A DNA stretch of 5,988 bases from Vulcanimicrobiota bacterium (GTDB taxonomy: Bacteria > Vulcanimicrobiota > Vulcanimicrobiia > Vulcanimicrobiales > Vulcanimicrobiaceae). The translations under genes were made by a program, and so were the position numbers. Below are positions 5,859 through 5,988 of the stretch, piece by piece. The notes below the pieces were generated by a model. It was not told where the DNA came from, searched no databases, and worked only from the letters and a program-made list of their open reading frames with translations. The number at the start of each line of letters is the position of its first letter. Positions within the stretch are counted from its first letter, which is position 1. Where the stretch lies: contig PMUE01000112.1 in assembly GCA_003167055.1 (NCBI GenBank), positions 1 through 5,988 of the forward strand, in the 5' to 3' direction.

Positions 5859-5988
5859 GCGAAGCGCGCGCCCGAGAGGCGCTCGTGCGATGCGGGCGCC
5901 GGCTGTGGAAACGTCGTTTGGTCACCGGATCGAGCGGGAACCTCAGTTATCGAATGAAGGACGGGACGCTGCTGGTCACGCCCTCGGA
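5837..5988 (+). CDS. Class II aldolase/adducin-family protein (N-terminal part, cut by window end)
   Basis: Fifty codons are visible. Seen: REALVRCGRRLWKRRLV at residues 13-29, followed by TGSSGNLSYR (30-39) and LLVTPS (45-50). This is the N-terminal pattern of zinc-dependent class II sugar-phosphate aldolases and relatives (FucA, AraD, RhaD, MtnB), where the SGN and TPSG segments bind the substrate phosphate. The zinc ligands and catalytic acid lie beyond the window, so aldolase, epimerase and dehydratase members cannot be told apart. The start is uncertain: TTG 5837 overlaps the previous gene by 22 bp and keeps the first helix at a length like FucA, while GTG 5885 has the only decent Shine-Dalgarno-like sequence here (GAGAGG at 5874-5879, 5-base spacing) but shortens that helix. 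Either way it is probably co-transcribed with the ALDH-like gene, which suggests a shared small-aldehyde or sugar-phosphate pathway. Confidence 0.8.
   Translation, partial: MAPRRGLSEARAREALVRCGRRLWKRRLVTGSSGNLSYRMKDGTLLVTPS

Overview
The window is a compact, GC-rich (clearly above 60% G+C by eye) stretch of bacterial chromosome. It is almost entirely coding, and the only real intergenic gap is about 55 bp. All recognisable genes are ordinary bacterial metabolic genes. I see no rRNA, tRNA, CRISPR array, insertion sequence or phage gene. The lineage cannot be fixed from this piece. The high GC, the GTG/TTG starts, the near absence of Shine-Dalgarno sequences and a Hydrogenobacter-type phosphoserine phosphatase suggest a free-living bacterium outside the best-studied groups.

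Left end (1-379, + strand): the C-terminal part of a corrinoid-binding periplasmic or lipoprotein ABC-transporter component (BtuF-like). It meets the next operon tail to tail, and the 3' ends of the two genes overlap by 53 bp.

Centre (327-4918, - strand): a tightly packed five-gene operon read leftward, serA - histidine phosphatase 2 (predicted metal-independent phosphoserine phosphatase) - histidine phosphatase 1 (predicted CobC, alpha-ribazole phosphatase) - cobT - cobS. The junctions are a directly abutting TAA/GTG, a 1-base overlap, a 29-base overlap and a 4-base TTGA overlap, so translational coupling is likely throughout. The first two genes would supply steps 1 and 3 of serine synthesis from 3-phosphoglycerate; serC is not in the window. 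The last three build and attach the lower nucleotide loop of cobalamin. With the neighbouring BtuF-like protein they fit corrinoid uptake and salvage. No cobU/cobP or corrin-ring genes are visible.

Right end (4974-5988, + strand): transcribed divergently from serA across a 55-bp gap that holds a perfect 16-bp inverted repeat. The first gene is a short (294 aa) aldehyde-dehydrogenase-like protein that ends before the catalytic half and has lost expected active-site residues. It is followed, overlapping or nearly so, by the start of a class II (FucA/RhaD/adducin-type) aldolase cut by the window edge.

The points most worth a second look are the phosphoserine phosphatase assignment, the single in-frame stop separating it from SerA, the paired but diverged histidine phosphatases serving two pathways in one operon, and the catalytically incomplete ALDH-like protein beside an aldolase. 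I did not find evidence for a wholly new kind of system here.
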